From NCBI GenBank assembly GCA_036898135.1, contig CM072522.1, positions 32,413,951 to 32,477,950 of the forward strand: a stretch of 64,000 nucleotides of DNA, written 5' to 3'. A program made the translations under genes and the position numbers. This DNA comes from Oncomelania hupensis (lineage: Eukaryota; Mollusca; Gastropoda; Littorinimorpha; Pomatiopsidae). Under the pieces are notes generated by a model. The model was not told the DNA's origin. It saw only the letters and a list, made by a program, of their open reading frames with translations, and did no database searches. Of this stretch, positions 54,211 through 64,000 are shown in pieces. Position 1 is the stretch's first letter, and the number at the start of each line of letters is the position of its first letter.

Positions 54211-54993
54211 CTACACACATGATTCTTCTTTCTGGTAACTTGCGTGTATTAACTTGTGTTTCTTCAAATTGCCATTCTGAGTGAAAGCTTTACAACAAAT
54301 ATCACACACATAGTTTTTATCTCCTGTATGAAGCAACTTATGTTTTTTCAAATTGCTAGCCAAAGTAAAAGCTTTATTACAAACATTACACGCATGGTAT
54401 GTATGTGTAAGTGTATGTTGTTTCAAATTTGCCACCTGAGTGAAAGCTTTATTACAAATATCGCACACATGGTTTTTCTCGCCTGAATGTGTAAACTTAT
54501 GCACCTTCAAATCACTGGCCCGAGGGAAATCTTTATTACAAACATCGCACACATGATTTTTCTCTCTTGTATGTGTCACTAGTTTATGAATCTTCAGATG
54601 GTCAGCCAAAGTGAAAGATTTATTACAAACATCACACGCATGGGTTTTCTCTCTTGTATGTGAAAGCTTATGTCTCTTCAAATTGCCAGTATGGGTGAAA
54701 GCTTTATTACAAACATCGCACACATGATTTTTCTCTCCTGTATGTACAAGCTCATGACTTTTCAAGCTGGAAGCTGTAGTAAATGATTTGTGACAAAGGT
54801 CACACACATGTTTATTTTGTTTTTCAGTCTTCTGTTGCTGTTCTCTCTTAGTTGCTATCTGTTGGTCTCTGACACTGACCTCACTGTGACAAGTGTCTGA
54901 TGCAGAAGGGAACTTGAAACCTGATGACTGTTGTGCTGTGGCATTTACAACAAGCAATGAAATCTCTGGATGTGTAGCACAAGCAGTTGGAAT
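54211..54993 (-). CDS. gene B exon 5, seven C2H2 fingers
   Basis: Finger helices (-1, 2, 3, 6): TSSS, HGNR, LDHI, RSDV, QANQ, LSNK, QGNK. Relative to gene A, position 3 of fingers 2 and 5 changes Ser to Asn and position 2 of finger 5 Gly to Ala. The finger 5-6 linker is THTYHACNVC, three residues short of canonical spacing. The stop is TAG at 54213-54211. Confidence 0.92.
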   Translation of the reverse strand: MPTACATHPEISLLVVNATAQQSSGFKFPSASDTCHSEVSVRDQQIATKREQQQKTEKQNKHVCDLCHKSFTTASSLKSHELVHTGEKNHVCDVCNKAFTHTGNLKRHKLSHTREKTHACDVCNKSFTLADHLKIHKLVTHTREKNHVCDVCNKDFPRASDLKVHKFTHSGEKNHVCDICNKAFTQVANLKQHTLTHTYHACNVCNKAFTLASNLKKHKLLHTGDKNYVCDICCKAFTQNGNLKKHKLIHASYQKEESCV

Positions 54994-55233
54994 CTGCAAA
55001 ACAAGATTAAAAAAGAGAATTGCCGTGATTAGTTCTTACTTCATCTCTAATCATTGGAAACCGAAGTCAAACTGCAGTCAGAAGCGTTCTAAACATTTCC
55101 TGAATCAATAAACATAATCCAAATTTATTTTACACTTGTAGCACAGTAAAACATGCCACTGTACTTTGATCTAACATAATGTGCAAAATAAGTAGCATAT
55201 CATCATCATCGTAACCATCATTATCACCATCAA

Positions 55234-55277
<44 letters not shown>

Positions 55278-58200
55278 GTATCATTTATCAGCAAGAATGT
55301 GATGAGTTTCTTAATAATGTTTAATATAAGCCTACTTTAATCCTGAAAGTAAGAGGATATATCACTTTACAACAATTGCCAGGAAATTTAGATTTTATGT
55401 GTAAATATGTTGAAAAAGGGACATCAATCTCGATTATTACCTCAGATTCCACTTGAGGCATTTTAAAGTATCCATCTTTTTTCACCCACACCATTTTAGT
55501 TTCCAATGAGTCAGTGCTTCCTGTAACAAAGAAATCAGCCAATGTAAGACGTAACAGGGATCATTGGGTGATAGCAGTATCACAAGTTGCTTAGTGCTCT
55601 GGTTCTCTATGCCGAAGGCCCCAGGTTCAAACCAGGCAGGGGATGAACTTTCGTGACTTAAGAGTTACATACAAGGCTTTTCAGATCTCCAAGGGTTTTC
55701 TCCGGGTACTTAGGTTTCCTCCATCACTTCATTAATGGTATTATTGGAAGCAGTCAATCTATAAAAAATAATCCCCCAAATAAAATGTGATTTCCTTTAT
55801 GTCTTCCAATACCCACTTTCCTTTAAACCACAACTTTGAGAGATGAATGAGTGTTTGTTGTGTATGTAAGAGTGTGTGTTTGTTGTGTATGTAAGAGTGT
55901 GTGTTTGTTGTGTATGTAAGAGTGTGTGTTTGTTGTGTATGTAAGAGTGTGTGTTTGTTGTGTATGTAAGATTGTGTGTTTGTTGTGTATGTAAGAGTGT
56001 GTGTAGCTCCAGAGCATGTATGCTGGTTACAGATCTCCACACTTTGATTTGAGTCTGATTTAGGAATAAGGCACAATAATAATAAAATGCAATAAAAATA
56101 ATTATATGATTAATATCCTGATTATATTTTTTATCATAAAATTAAAGAGCTGTTTTCATCACTTGATTAAGAATTACTATGGGGTTCACACCAGAAAAAA
56201 AATCCCAGCCATAAGACATGTTCATGCCACATGTTCATGAACAAATGTTCATTGGCACGCAACTTAGCTCAGAGACTATTATTATCATTATTATTATTTA
56301 ATCGTTCTTCAATAGTGCTTTTCCAGCTCAAGAGCTGCTCAAGGCGCTGACCGATACAGGATCTCACTCAAGACGCGCGAGGCGCCAACTTTCAGCCTTT
56401 GGGCGCATTGTAATAACGCTCCAGACAACTCAGCACAATCAGGGGCAGCCAGGGATGGGGGGAGAAGGACCTATGTGCATGATGGGTGTGTTTTTGTCAC
56501 TGGCACTCACCCCTCTAGGACATGAGCGTCAGGATCTTTAAAGTCTGTTATGATGGAATGTATGCGACACAGACTAGACCTCGGTTTATACTCTCATCTT
56601 GTAAAACTATAAAGCAGCTTAGCTACAATCACAATATATATTTAACAACATGACAATTATTACTATAAATATCAAACACTACAATACATTACATTACATT
56701 ACATTATTATTGCCTTAGGTCCAGCGGACTCTTCCGAGCCAAATCAGGACCGGACAACCCCCGATCCGCATAAAAGATCTGCTGAAACAACCCTATTGGT
56801 AAAACCGAAAGCTCTCCACCAGCCAGTCACTTTACAATAAAGACATCCCACGCAGGGGACGGCTGAGGCTTCACCCCAACTTATCGAATCCCCGTTTACA
56901 AAAACAAAACAGAATACAAACATCATTATAAATTATCAACAAAACACATACATATAAAATGCCTACATTGCTAAATAATAACATCATAGGAAGCCCTAGT
57001 GACCACCTGGCAGAAAGCGTCCAATATTCCCAAGCTGATCCAACAGACCTCACACACAAACAAGGAGTCTTGTCCCGGAAGAGTTTTCAAGAAAAAAGGT
57101 AGGAGACTGGTCTAGCGAAGAAGACGATAGTATAGCAGATTGATAGAAAATAGCAGGAATGAGAAAGACAGTGACAGTGGGAATTTAAAGCACTAAATTT
57201 CCAGAAAGTGGGGATACTATTTATACTGAAACCCCCCGGAACCGCAACGGGAGTTATCAAACACTAATATACTTACTGTATCCTTCTGTGTCACTGTCAG
57301 GCTCTGTCTTCACGTTAGACAACTCTGGGTCATGTGGCTCCATTAGGTCACTGTCAAGAGCTGGTTTGCTTTCTGATTCTTCCTTCATCTGTAAATTGCT
57401 GCCAGTCACATCTGCTGTGTTCCCAACAATCTCCTCACTGCCTGTGTGATAAACGTACTGGCTTCCTCTTCCTGCAATTGTTAAATAAAACAACAGCTGT
57501 CATGTGAATATTTGTGGCAGCAAGCAAAGTGACAAACTGAAGAACCATCATGTTAGAAACTACATCTTTTCCTCTCACCTCAAAAATAACAGGTGACACA
57601 GTCAATGAACATCCATTGTGACAAAACACAGGCAGGGCATACTTGTACTTGCGGGCAAAGTAGGCATAACAAACAACAGAACATAATATTTATAATATTT
57701 ATGTTGATACGGCAACATGCATAAAGCATACAGGTGCAGCGAAGGTGAGCATACAGGTTTACACAAGTCACTGAGATACAGTCACAGGGGGTGAGGGGTG
57801 AGAGGGTATGGAGAGAGGGGAGGAGGGAGGAAGGAATGTTTATGTGTTTGCAAGTGGGAAAATATGAGTTTTTAGGCCTGTGCGGAAAGAGTCAGGGGAG
57901 GGAGAGTGATGAAGACGGAAAAAAACACAAGGCCACGTAAAATACAGACCTAATCAAAGCAAGAAAATTCAAGACAATTATTAGTAAAATGTACCGTTAG
58001 GAACAGCCAGTCTGTGTGGAGATATTTATGAGCTTCACAATCTCCATTTCCCTATATGCTTGCGAAACATGGACCCTCACAGCAGATCTACAACGAAGAA
58101 TACAAAGCACGGAGATGAGGTGTTACAGAAGACTTCTGGGCATTTTCTATACCCAGCACATCAACAACGAAGTCCAACAGACCATCACACAAGCCATTGG

Positions 58201-60356
58201 ACAACACGATGACATGCTCACAGTAGCGAAAAAACATAAACTCTGATGGTATGGCTACGTCACCAGAGCATCAGGCATTGCAAAAACCATCCTGCAAGGC
58301 ATGGTGCAAGGAGGCCAATGAAGAGGGAGACCGAAAAAGAGGTGGAAGGACAACATTCGAAAATGGACTAGCTTGACATTGAGTAAAGCCAGTAGGGTTG
58401 CTAAGGAAAGAGAAAGATGGAGTACGCTGGTTAAACAATCATCTTTGGTGGCCCAACAACCTTCGAGTTACGAGATAGAATAGGATTTTATTCATTCAGT
58501 CCTCCGCAGACTCTGTATTCCTAGAATCCTCACAAAAACATATGGAAAAAGATCATTCCTTTATTCGTCCCAAAAACAGTGGAACACTATTCCTGCACAT
58601 GATGTTTACATTTCTACTTCTAAAACCATATTTCTTTTGAGGACTTGTTAAAATTATGACATTTTTATACCAGGACTGTCTTATGACACTGTTGTTTGTA
58701 ATTATGTTTACATTTGTTAGTATGTATTTAGTGTTTGATTGTCTGTGCTATTTTATACTTTGTGCAAATATGTATGTTTAACTTTAATGTAGTGGGTGTG
58801 ATATTGTCATTTTGGTTGTGTTTAGCTTTGCGATTGTCATTGCTATGTTAGTACCTATTGTTATTTTAGCATTTTAATGAAATGTTTACAACGGTTTTAC
58901 TGTGAAGAGCAGTGCGCATTATCGTATATCAGGAAACTGCGCTATATTACATTACATAATTGTTGCTTTAGGTTCAGCGGACTCTTCCGAGCCAAATCAG
59001 GACCGGTCAACCCCCAATCCGCATAAAAGATCTGCTGAAACAACCCTAGTGGGAAAACTGAATGCCCTCCACCAGCCAGTCACTTTACAATAAAGACATC
59101 CCACGCAGGGGAAGGCTGAGGCTTCACCCCAACTTATCGAACCCCCGTTTACAAAAACAAAATAGAATACAAACATCATTATAAATTATCAACAAAACAC
59201 ATACATATAAAATGCCTACATTGCTAAATAATAACATCATAGGAAGCCCTAGTGACCACCTGGCAGAAAGCGTGCAATATTCCCAACCTGATCCAACAGA
59301 CCCCATACACAAATAAGGAGTCTTGTCCCGGAAGAGTTTTCAAGAAAAAAGGTAGGTGACTGGTCTAGCAAAGAAGAAGATAGTATAGCAGATTGAAAGA
59401 ACAGAGCAAGAATGAGAAAGAGCAAATAAGAAAGACAGCGACAGTGGGAATTTAAAGCACTAAATTTCCAGAAAGTGGGGATACTATTTATACTGAAACC
59501 CCCGGCACCCCAACGGGGGTAACTGCGCTATATAAATCAGTTTTACTTTTATTATTATTATTTATTATTAACAAAAACAAGTAGTCAAATTCATTTGCAG
59601 CAAATTCATAGTAATAAAACAGAACTAGAAAACACTTTCCAGCTGACTAATGTAGAAATTTGCTTGTCATCACAGATGCTAGGAAATTGTTAATTTAAAA
59701 TTAAATGGACTTAAGTTGAACTGTTCAATAAATTCCTCCTGTACAGTGTCAACTCACCTTGTGCATGCCACGCTTGCTATGTTATCCAGTGCCCCACACA
59801 TGGCACACAACTCAGCTCAGAGACTATTCTAGATTTTAGGTCTACAAAGGTGAAACTATAAAGCCGTTCAGCTACAATCACAATATAGATCACTACATGA
59901 CAATTATTACTATAAATATCAAACACTAATAATATACTTACTGTATCCCTCTGTGTCACTTTTAGGCTCTGTCTTCACTTTAGACAACTCTGGGTCATGT
60001 GGCTCCATTATGTCACTGTCAAGAGCTGTTTCGCTTTCTGATTCTTCCTTCATCTGTAAATTGCTGCCAGTCATATCTGCTGCACTCCCAACAATCAGTT
60101 CACTGCTGGTGTGATAAACATGCTGGCTTTCTCTTCCTGCAATTGCTAAACAAACCAACAGCTTTCAGGTTAATATTTCTGGCAGCCATTAAAGTAAAGA
60201 ACTCAAGCACCATTATGCTAAAAACTACATGTTTTCCTCTCACCTCAAAAATTGCAGGTGACACAGTCAATGAACCTACACTGTGTAAGTAAAGGTTCTG
60301 AAAGCTCTGATCAAGTTGGTACTTATCAAATGCTAATAAAAGCAATCATGCAGATA

Positions 60357-60388
<32 letters not shown>

Positions 60389-62577
60389 ATAATAATAATA
60401 ATAATCGATACTATCTACGCCCTTTAACTCAGGCTCAAACCACGGTGATCTGTATCAACATATACGCTCACATGTTTCACCTACTCTCACACACACAACA
60501 AACACACATCTATTAGTCAAACATGTGGTGTAAAGGTAAGGAGATTGCTATTAAAAGCCGGAAAGGAAATCAAAGTTTTATTTTTAAAAATTTAATATTG
60601 ACTGAATTAATACTATCACTAAAGGGAGGGAAGCCGGAGTACCTGGAGAAAGCCCTCAGTGACCTCAATAGTCTTGTATATATGTCACATACGTTCACGC
60701 ATTGCGGAAATTGAACCTGCAATCTTTGGCATATGAAACCGGTGGCTAATCCACTGCGCCACAAGGTGATGACAGAACAAGTGTAACAAACATAAAATAC
60801 AGAGCTAATAAAAGTTTTATTGATATGTTGGTATAACATGATGCCACATAAAATACAGACCTAATCAAAGCAAGAAAATTCAAGACAATCATTAGTAAAA
60901 ATACTAAAATGTATCGTTAGAAACAGCGCTGTGATTAAGCCAGTCGGTATGGAGATATTTATGAGCTTCACAATCTCCATCTTCCTATATATGCTTGCAA
61001 AACATGGACCCTTATTGCAGATCTACAACGAAGAATACAAATCACGGAGATGAGCTGCTTTAGAAGACTTCTGAGCATTCCCAATACGCAGCACATCACC
61101 AACAACGAAGTCTGACAGACCATTACACAAGCCATTGGACAACATGATGACCTGCTCACAGTGGTGAAGAAATGGAAACTCAGAGGGTATGGCCACGTCA
61201 CCAGAGCATCAGGGATTGCAAAAGACCATCCTGCAAGGCACGGTGAAAGGAGGCAGAAGAAGAGGGAGACCAAAAAAGAGGTGGGAGGACAACATTTGAG
61301 AATGGACTGGCTTGACACTGAGCAAAGCTAGGAGGGTTAGTAGGGACAGAGTAAGATGGAGTACACGGGTTAAACGATCAACTGCGGTGCCCCAACGATT
61401 TTCTAGTTCTAGGTACGGGATAGGATAGGATTTAATTCATTCATTCTTACGCAGACTCACGCAGACTCTGTATTCCTAGAATCCTCACAAAAATATATAA
61501 ATTTAGATCATTCGTTTATTCGGCCCAAAAACAGTGAAACGCTATACCTGCACATAATGTTTATAGCAGGGATTGTCTTATGACATTGTTGTTTGTAATT
61601 ATGTTTACATTTGGTAGTATGTATTTAGTGTTTGATTGTCTGTGCTATTTTATACTTTGTGCAAATTGGTATGTTTAATGTAGTGGGTGTGATGTTGTCA
61701 TTTTGGTCGTGTTTAGCTTTGGCCATTGTCATTGCAATGTTAGTACATATTGTTATTTTAGTATTTTAATGAAATGTTTAAAACAATTTTACTATGTAGA
61801 TCAGCGAGCCTTATCATAGATCAGGAAACTGTGCTATATAAATCAACTTTATTATTATTATTAAAAACAAGCAGTCAAATTCATATGCAGCATGGCCTTG
61901 TCGACGTTTCCCAACTGGGACTTATGCGTGGAGCCCACCGGAGCACTAGGGGTCACAACATGAAACTCCTTGTCCCCCATACTAGAACAGATGTGTACAA
62001 GCACTCCTTCTTCCCGTCAGCTACCAGGTTATGGAACTCACTGAGCGCTGAATCAGCATCAGCCTCGTCTGTCGCATCTTTTAGAGCATCGCTGACAGAT
62101 TGGAGCATAAACATATCCTAATGTAATGAATACCTCCTACGTGTACATATGTCTTTAACACAATTTGATCACAGTCAGACTACCTCACCCTCAAATAGTA
62201 CTTTTGCCTGATTTTAAATCTGTGAACACCCTTCGCTGAGCACGCCAAAGTTGTGGAGTCATTTCCTCGAAAACGGGGTATCCACAGTATTACGAAGAAG
62301 CAGTGCTCAAATTTATAGGATGAAATAAAACAAGAAAATTTCTGGCTGACCAATGTACAAATTTTATTTTTTTCACATGCTACGAAATTGTTAATTTAAA
62401 ATCAATGTAATGTACTTTAGTTGTTTAAGTTGCACTGTTCAATAAATTCCTCATGTGCAGTGTCAACTCACCTTGTGCATGCCACGCTTGCAATGCCATC
62501 CAGTCTCCCACTGGTTCTTCAGCAATGTCAATCTCCAACTTCACCTCAGACAGCACTGGATTATTTTCGTCCTCCAT
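54211..62577 (-). CDS. gene B: C2H2 zinc-finger protein, duplicate of gene A (452 aa predicted)
   Basis: Predicted exons: 62577-62472, 60136-59942, 57471-57277, 55520-55441, 54993-54211, with the same sizes and phases as gene A (106, 195, 195, 80 bp) except the last, which is 9 bp shorter. All splice sites are kept and no stop interrupts the frames, so both copies could be functional. The missing 9 bp removes three residues from the linker between fingers 5 and 6 (TGERNH region). Fingers 2 and 5 differ from gene A at helix positions that contact DNA. Two X retroposons, LINE fragments and SINEs lie in its introns. Confidence 0.82.
55441..55520 (-). CDS. gene B exon 4 (80 bp)
   Basis: Same as gene A exon 4 except LPQVESE-type changes (FKMPQVESE). 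The splice sites are unchanged. Confidence 0.82.
55562..56090 (+). mobile_element. decayed tRNA-derived SINE with internal minisatellite
   Basis: The copy B counterpart of 34451-34880. A ~25-bp unit (TGTTTGTTGTGTATGTAAGAGTGTG-like) is present once in copy A and about six times here, at ~55848-56003. Confidence 0.75.
56681..57255 (-). mobile_element. retroposon X, full length (575 bp), with target duplication
   Basis: ATCAAACACT flanks it at 56671-56680 and 57256-57265. Copy A (around 35450) has this sequence once and no insert. The 3' tail is (ACATT)n on the plus strand. Confidence 0.9.
57277..57471 (-). CDS. gene B exon 3 (195 bp)
   Basis: It encodes GRGSQYVYHTGSEEIVGNTA and EPHDPELSNVKTEPDSDTEG. 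VKTE is kept; the residue before it is Asn rather than Lys. The exon is phase 1-1. Confidence 0.8.
58040..58485 (+). pseudogene. RTE-like LINE 3' fragment
   Basis: Counterpart of 36240-37378 without the MITE; YACETWTLTADLQRRIQSTE is readable before frameshifts. Confidence 0.83.
58500..59560 (+). pseudogene. CR1/L2-like LINE 3' end split by retroposon X
   Basis: The 3' end of the L2-like family (also at 38860 and 61440), finishing CTGCGCTATATAAATCAGTT plus (ATT)n after the X insertion. It is absent from the corresponding place in copy A, so it belongs to an insertion or rearrangement in copy B. Confidence 0.65.
58948..59520 (-). mobile_element. retroposon X, full length (573 bp), with 13-bp target duplication
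   Basis: AACTGCGCTATAT flanks it at 58935-58947 and 59521-59533. The start (minus strand) is ACCCCCGTTGGGGTGCCGGG; the tail on the plus strand is TACATTACAT. Confidence 0.9.
59942..60136 (-). CDS. gene B exon 2 (195 bp)
   Basis: It encodes GRESQHVYHTSSELIVGSAA and EPHDPELSKVKTEPKSDTEG. The exon is phase 1-1 with intact splice sites. Confidence 0.8.
60405..60775 (-). mobile_element. tRNA-derived SINE, minus strand
   Basis: On the minus strand it has TTGTGGCGCAGTGGATTAG (A box) and GGTTCAATTTCC (B box), then TCCAGGTACTCCGGCTTCCC and a body ending CCACATGTTTGACTAATAGA. Copy A retains only its 3' part (~37905-38080). Confidence 0.78.
60970..61437 (+). pseudogene. RTE-like LINE 3' fragment
   Basis: Counterpart of 38175-38838 without the insert; it ends GGGATAGGATAGG. 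Confidence 0.83.
61440..62300 (+). pseudogene. two CR1/L2-like LINE 3' fragments (copy B)
   Basis: Counterpart of 38860-39740, including RTDVYKHSFFPSATRLWNSL near the LINE C-terminus. Confidence 0.65.
62472..62577 (-). CDS. gene B exon 1
   Basis: Identical protein to gene A exon 1 (MEDENNPVLSEVKLEIDIAE...), same donor. Confidence 0.78.
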
Positions 62578-62765
62578 CACAAAGCAACGTCATCAACATT
62601 CATCATGAATATCGTGTATACATTAAATGATTCATTCAATCAGAGAGCTAGAATAAAGAGAGAGCCTGCTTTGCATGTAGCCCTACGCTTCTCTGCTTAA
62701 AACGTCGCGTTTGAGCCTTAGTGCAAGGTTGGTGGAAATCAGCACTTCCGGTTTAGTCTGCAACA

Positions 62766-62813
62766 ATGGATGTGTCAGCAAACTTCATGGGTAACTTCGA
62801 TGAAATCGTTGAG
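62766..62813 (+). CDS. possible divergent first exon, copy B
   Basis: The same 16 codons as 40173-40220 with one silent change (GAC to GAT). Confidence 0.35.
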
Positions 62814-63515
62814 GTTAGAAATATATTCCGTTCTTTTATTTAATATTTTCGTTTTTTTTCCCAAGTAGATAGATAAATTTATGTTGTCTTATAATTAACC
62901 AGTTATTTAACAATGAAAATTCATGACGAAGAATGTAAAAGCGTAAGCCACTTGTACGTTTGTACTCTACCAGCCTACATTACTACACTACTACTCAGTG
63001 AGTCAGCACTAGTAAATTTTTATTAAAAAGAACAAAACAAAGATACATTACTTGGAAAATCCATTTAATAAGAGTTGCTGCTAATTTTAATATGCTACTT
63101 TCTACAATTATGTTAAATGTTTAGATTAGAATGCTTGGTAATTGAGTGTTTGAGTAGGCTTTGCAAGTGAAGAAGAATTTTTTTTTTTTTTTTTTGTCGC
63201 CATGCCTAACCAGAATAACTGTACAGTACAGCTATGCTTGGTTGATAAATAATCTTAGCTTATGTTAAATGATAATTTAAATGCTTTCAAAGGTCTCCTT
63301 AAGTAATGAACATTAAAAGTAATTATTTATACTCTTATGATGACCCAGTAGCTAGGCAACATTGGATGTTGTACCAGACCTATTGTATTATAAATAAATA
63401 AATAAACAATACAAACAAACATCTTATGGTTCTATGCCTAAACATTAAATAATAGAAATTGATCATACTCCTTATATAATTAAACATGGTGATAATAGCA
63501 CTGAAAACATCATAG

Positions 63516-63634
63516 TTAAAAACAGTTACATACTGGAGGTTTTCTGCATGGAACTGACGGTGTCTCACAAGATTTTCTTGGCATATACTCAGTAGGAATA
63601 CTATCCGTTTTTAAGGTTAGTCCTTCTTGACCCC
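63516..63634 (-). CDS. second exon of the gene D duplicate
   Basis: It matches 41046-40928, open to the same TAA, with Leu-to-Pro and Tyr-to-Cys changes. The first exon is beyond the window. Confidence 0.55.
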
Positions 63635-64000
63635 CTATCAAAATAGAAAACATTTGTTTAATACAATGCAAACCAATTCTTTAGTAAAATTTGCATACAA
63701 AAAGTACTATTGTACTAACAAGTAACATACGTAGGCATTTGCAACAAGAAAATGATTTTCAGTTATGACCTAATTAAAGATCGTAATACCTCCCTCTCTC
63801 CAAAACATGTCATAAAACAAACTGCAAGATACAGGATAATAATTATCATGTAAATTAATAGTGTATGGTTTAAATCGTTTTTAAATTAAATAATATTTAC
63901 AGCTAAAAAATTTTAATGTGTGATTAATAATATCCATCTCAGTCTTACAAGTGTTTTTATGTTTTTAATCTCAGCGATGTGAGTCAGAGCCTTACATTTT

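Larger units (their letters stand above)
53381..64000 (+). repeat. segmental duplication, copy B (cut by window end)
   Basis: It is the direct repeat of 30947-41410. Private to copy B: X retroposons at 56681 and 58948 with the L2-like block around the latter, an expanded 25-bp minisatellite at ~55848, and SINE sequence at 60545-60775. Copy B retains empty sites for three copy-A insertions. Confidence 0.95.

Overview
This is eukaryotic, AT-rich, transposon-dense DNA with spliced genes. It has GT-AG introns, THAP, C2H2 and BED zinc fingers, several LINE families (RTE-like and CR1/L2-like), tRNA-derived SINEs, piggyBac-like and hAT-like elements, and an LTR retrotransposon with an unusual gene order. 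The mix suggests a non-vertebrate metazoan, perhaps a mollusc; I cannot prove the taxon from sequence alone.

Layout. 1-6390: a very young Ty3/mdg4-class LTR retrotransposon on the minus strand, with domain order Gag-PR-IN-RT-RH, cut by the window start. 6391-14600: RTE-like LINE fragments, a 1.9-kb TIR element, a piggyBac-like MITE and a hAT-like MITE. 15014-21174: a minus-strand gene (gene C) with a THAP domain, two alternative THAP first exons and an exon carrying five 20-residue VKTEPDSD repeats. 21480-23010: a ~575-bp retroposon ('X') with a tRNA-SINE inside it, then a hAT remnant. 24746-29240: two RTE-like LINEs head to head. 30947-53380: a ~22.4-kb unit whose left part is repeated directly at 53381-64000. 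It holds a five-exon C2H2 gene (A; copy B at 54211-62577), a small two-exon THAP gene (D), a five-exon THAP gene (E), a CR1/L2-like LINE, a 55-bp minisatellite and many insertions.

How the genes fit together. Genes A, B and C share two exon types: a phase 1-1 exon containing an EPHDPELSKVKTEPDSD-like segment, and an 80-bp exon. They join these to different DNA-binding modules: THAP at the N-terminus in C, seven C2H2 fingers at the C-terminus in A and B. Gene E has a THAP domain and its own tandemly duplicated phase 1-1 exons. The locus therefore looks like a cluster of modular nuclear DNA-binding proteins built from interchangeable exons. Each VKTE core fits the SUMO consensus, so SUMO-dependent repression is a reasonable inference. 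The A/B duplication acts as a natural before/after record: two piggyBac-like insertions and one MITE are in A with intact empty sites in B, and two X retroposons are in B only. All exon structures are predictions from splice sites, phase and homology between copies; no transcript evidence was available.
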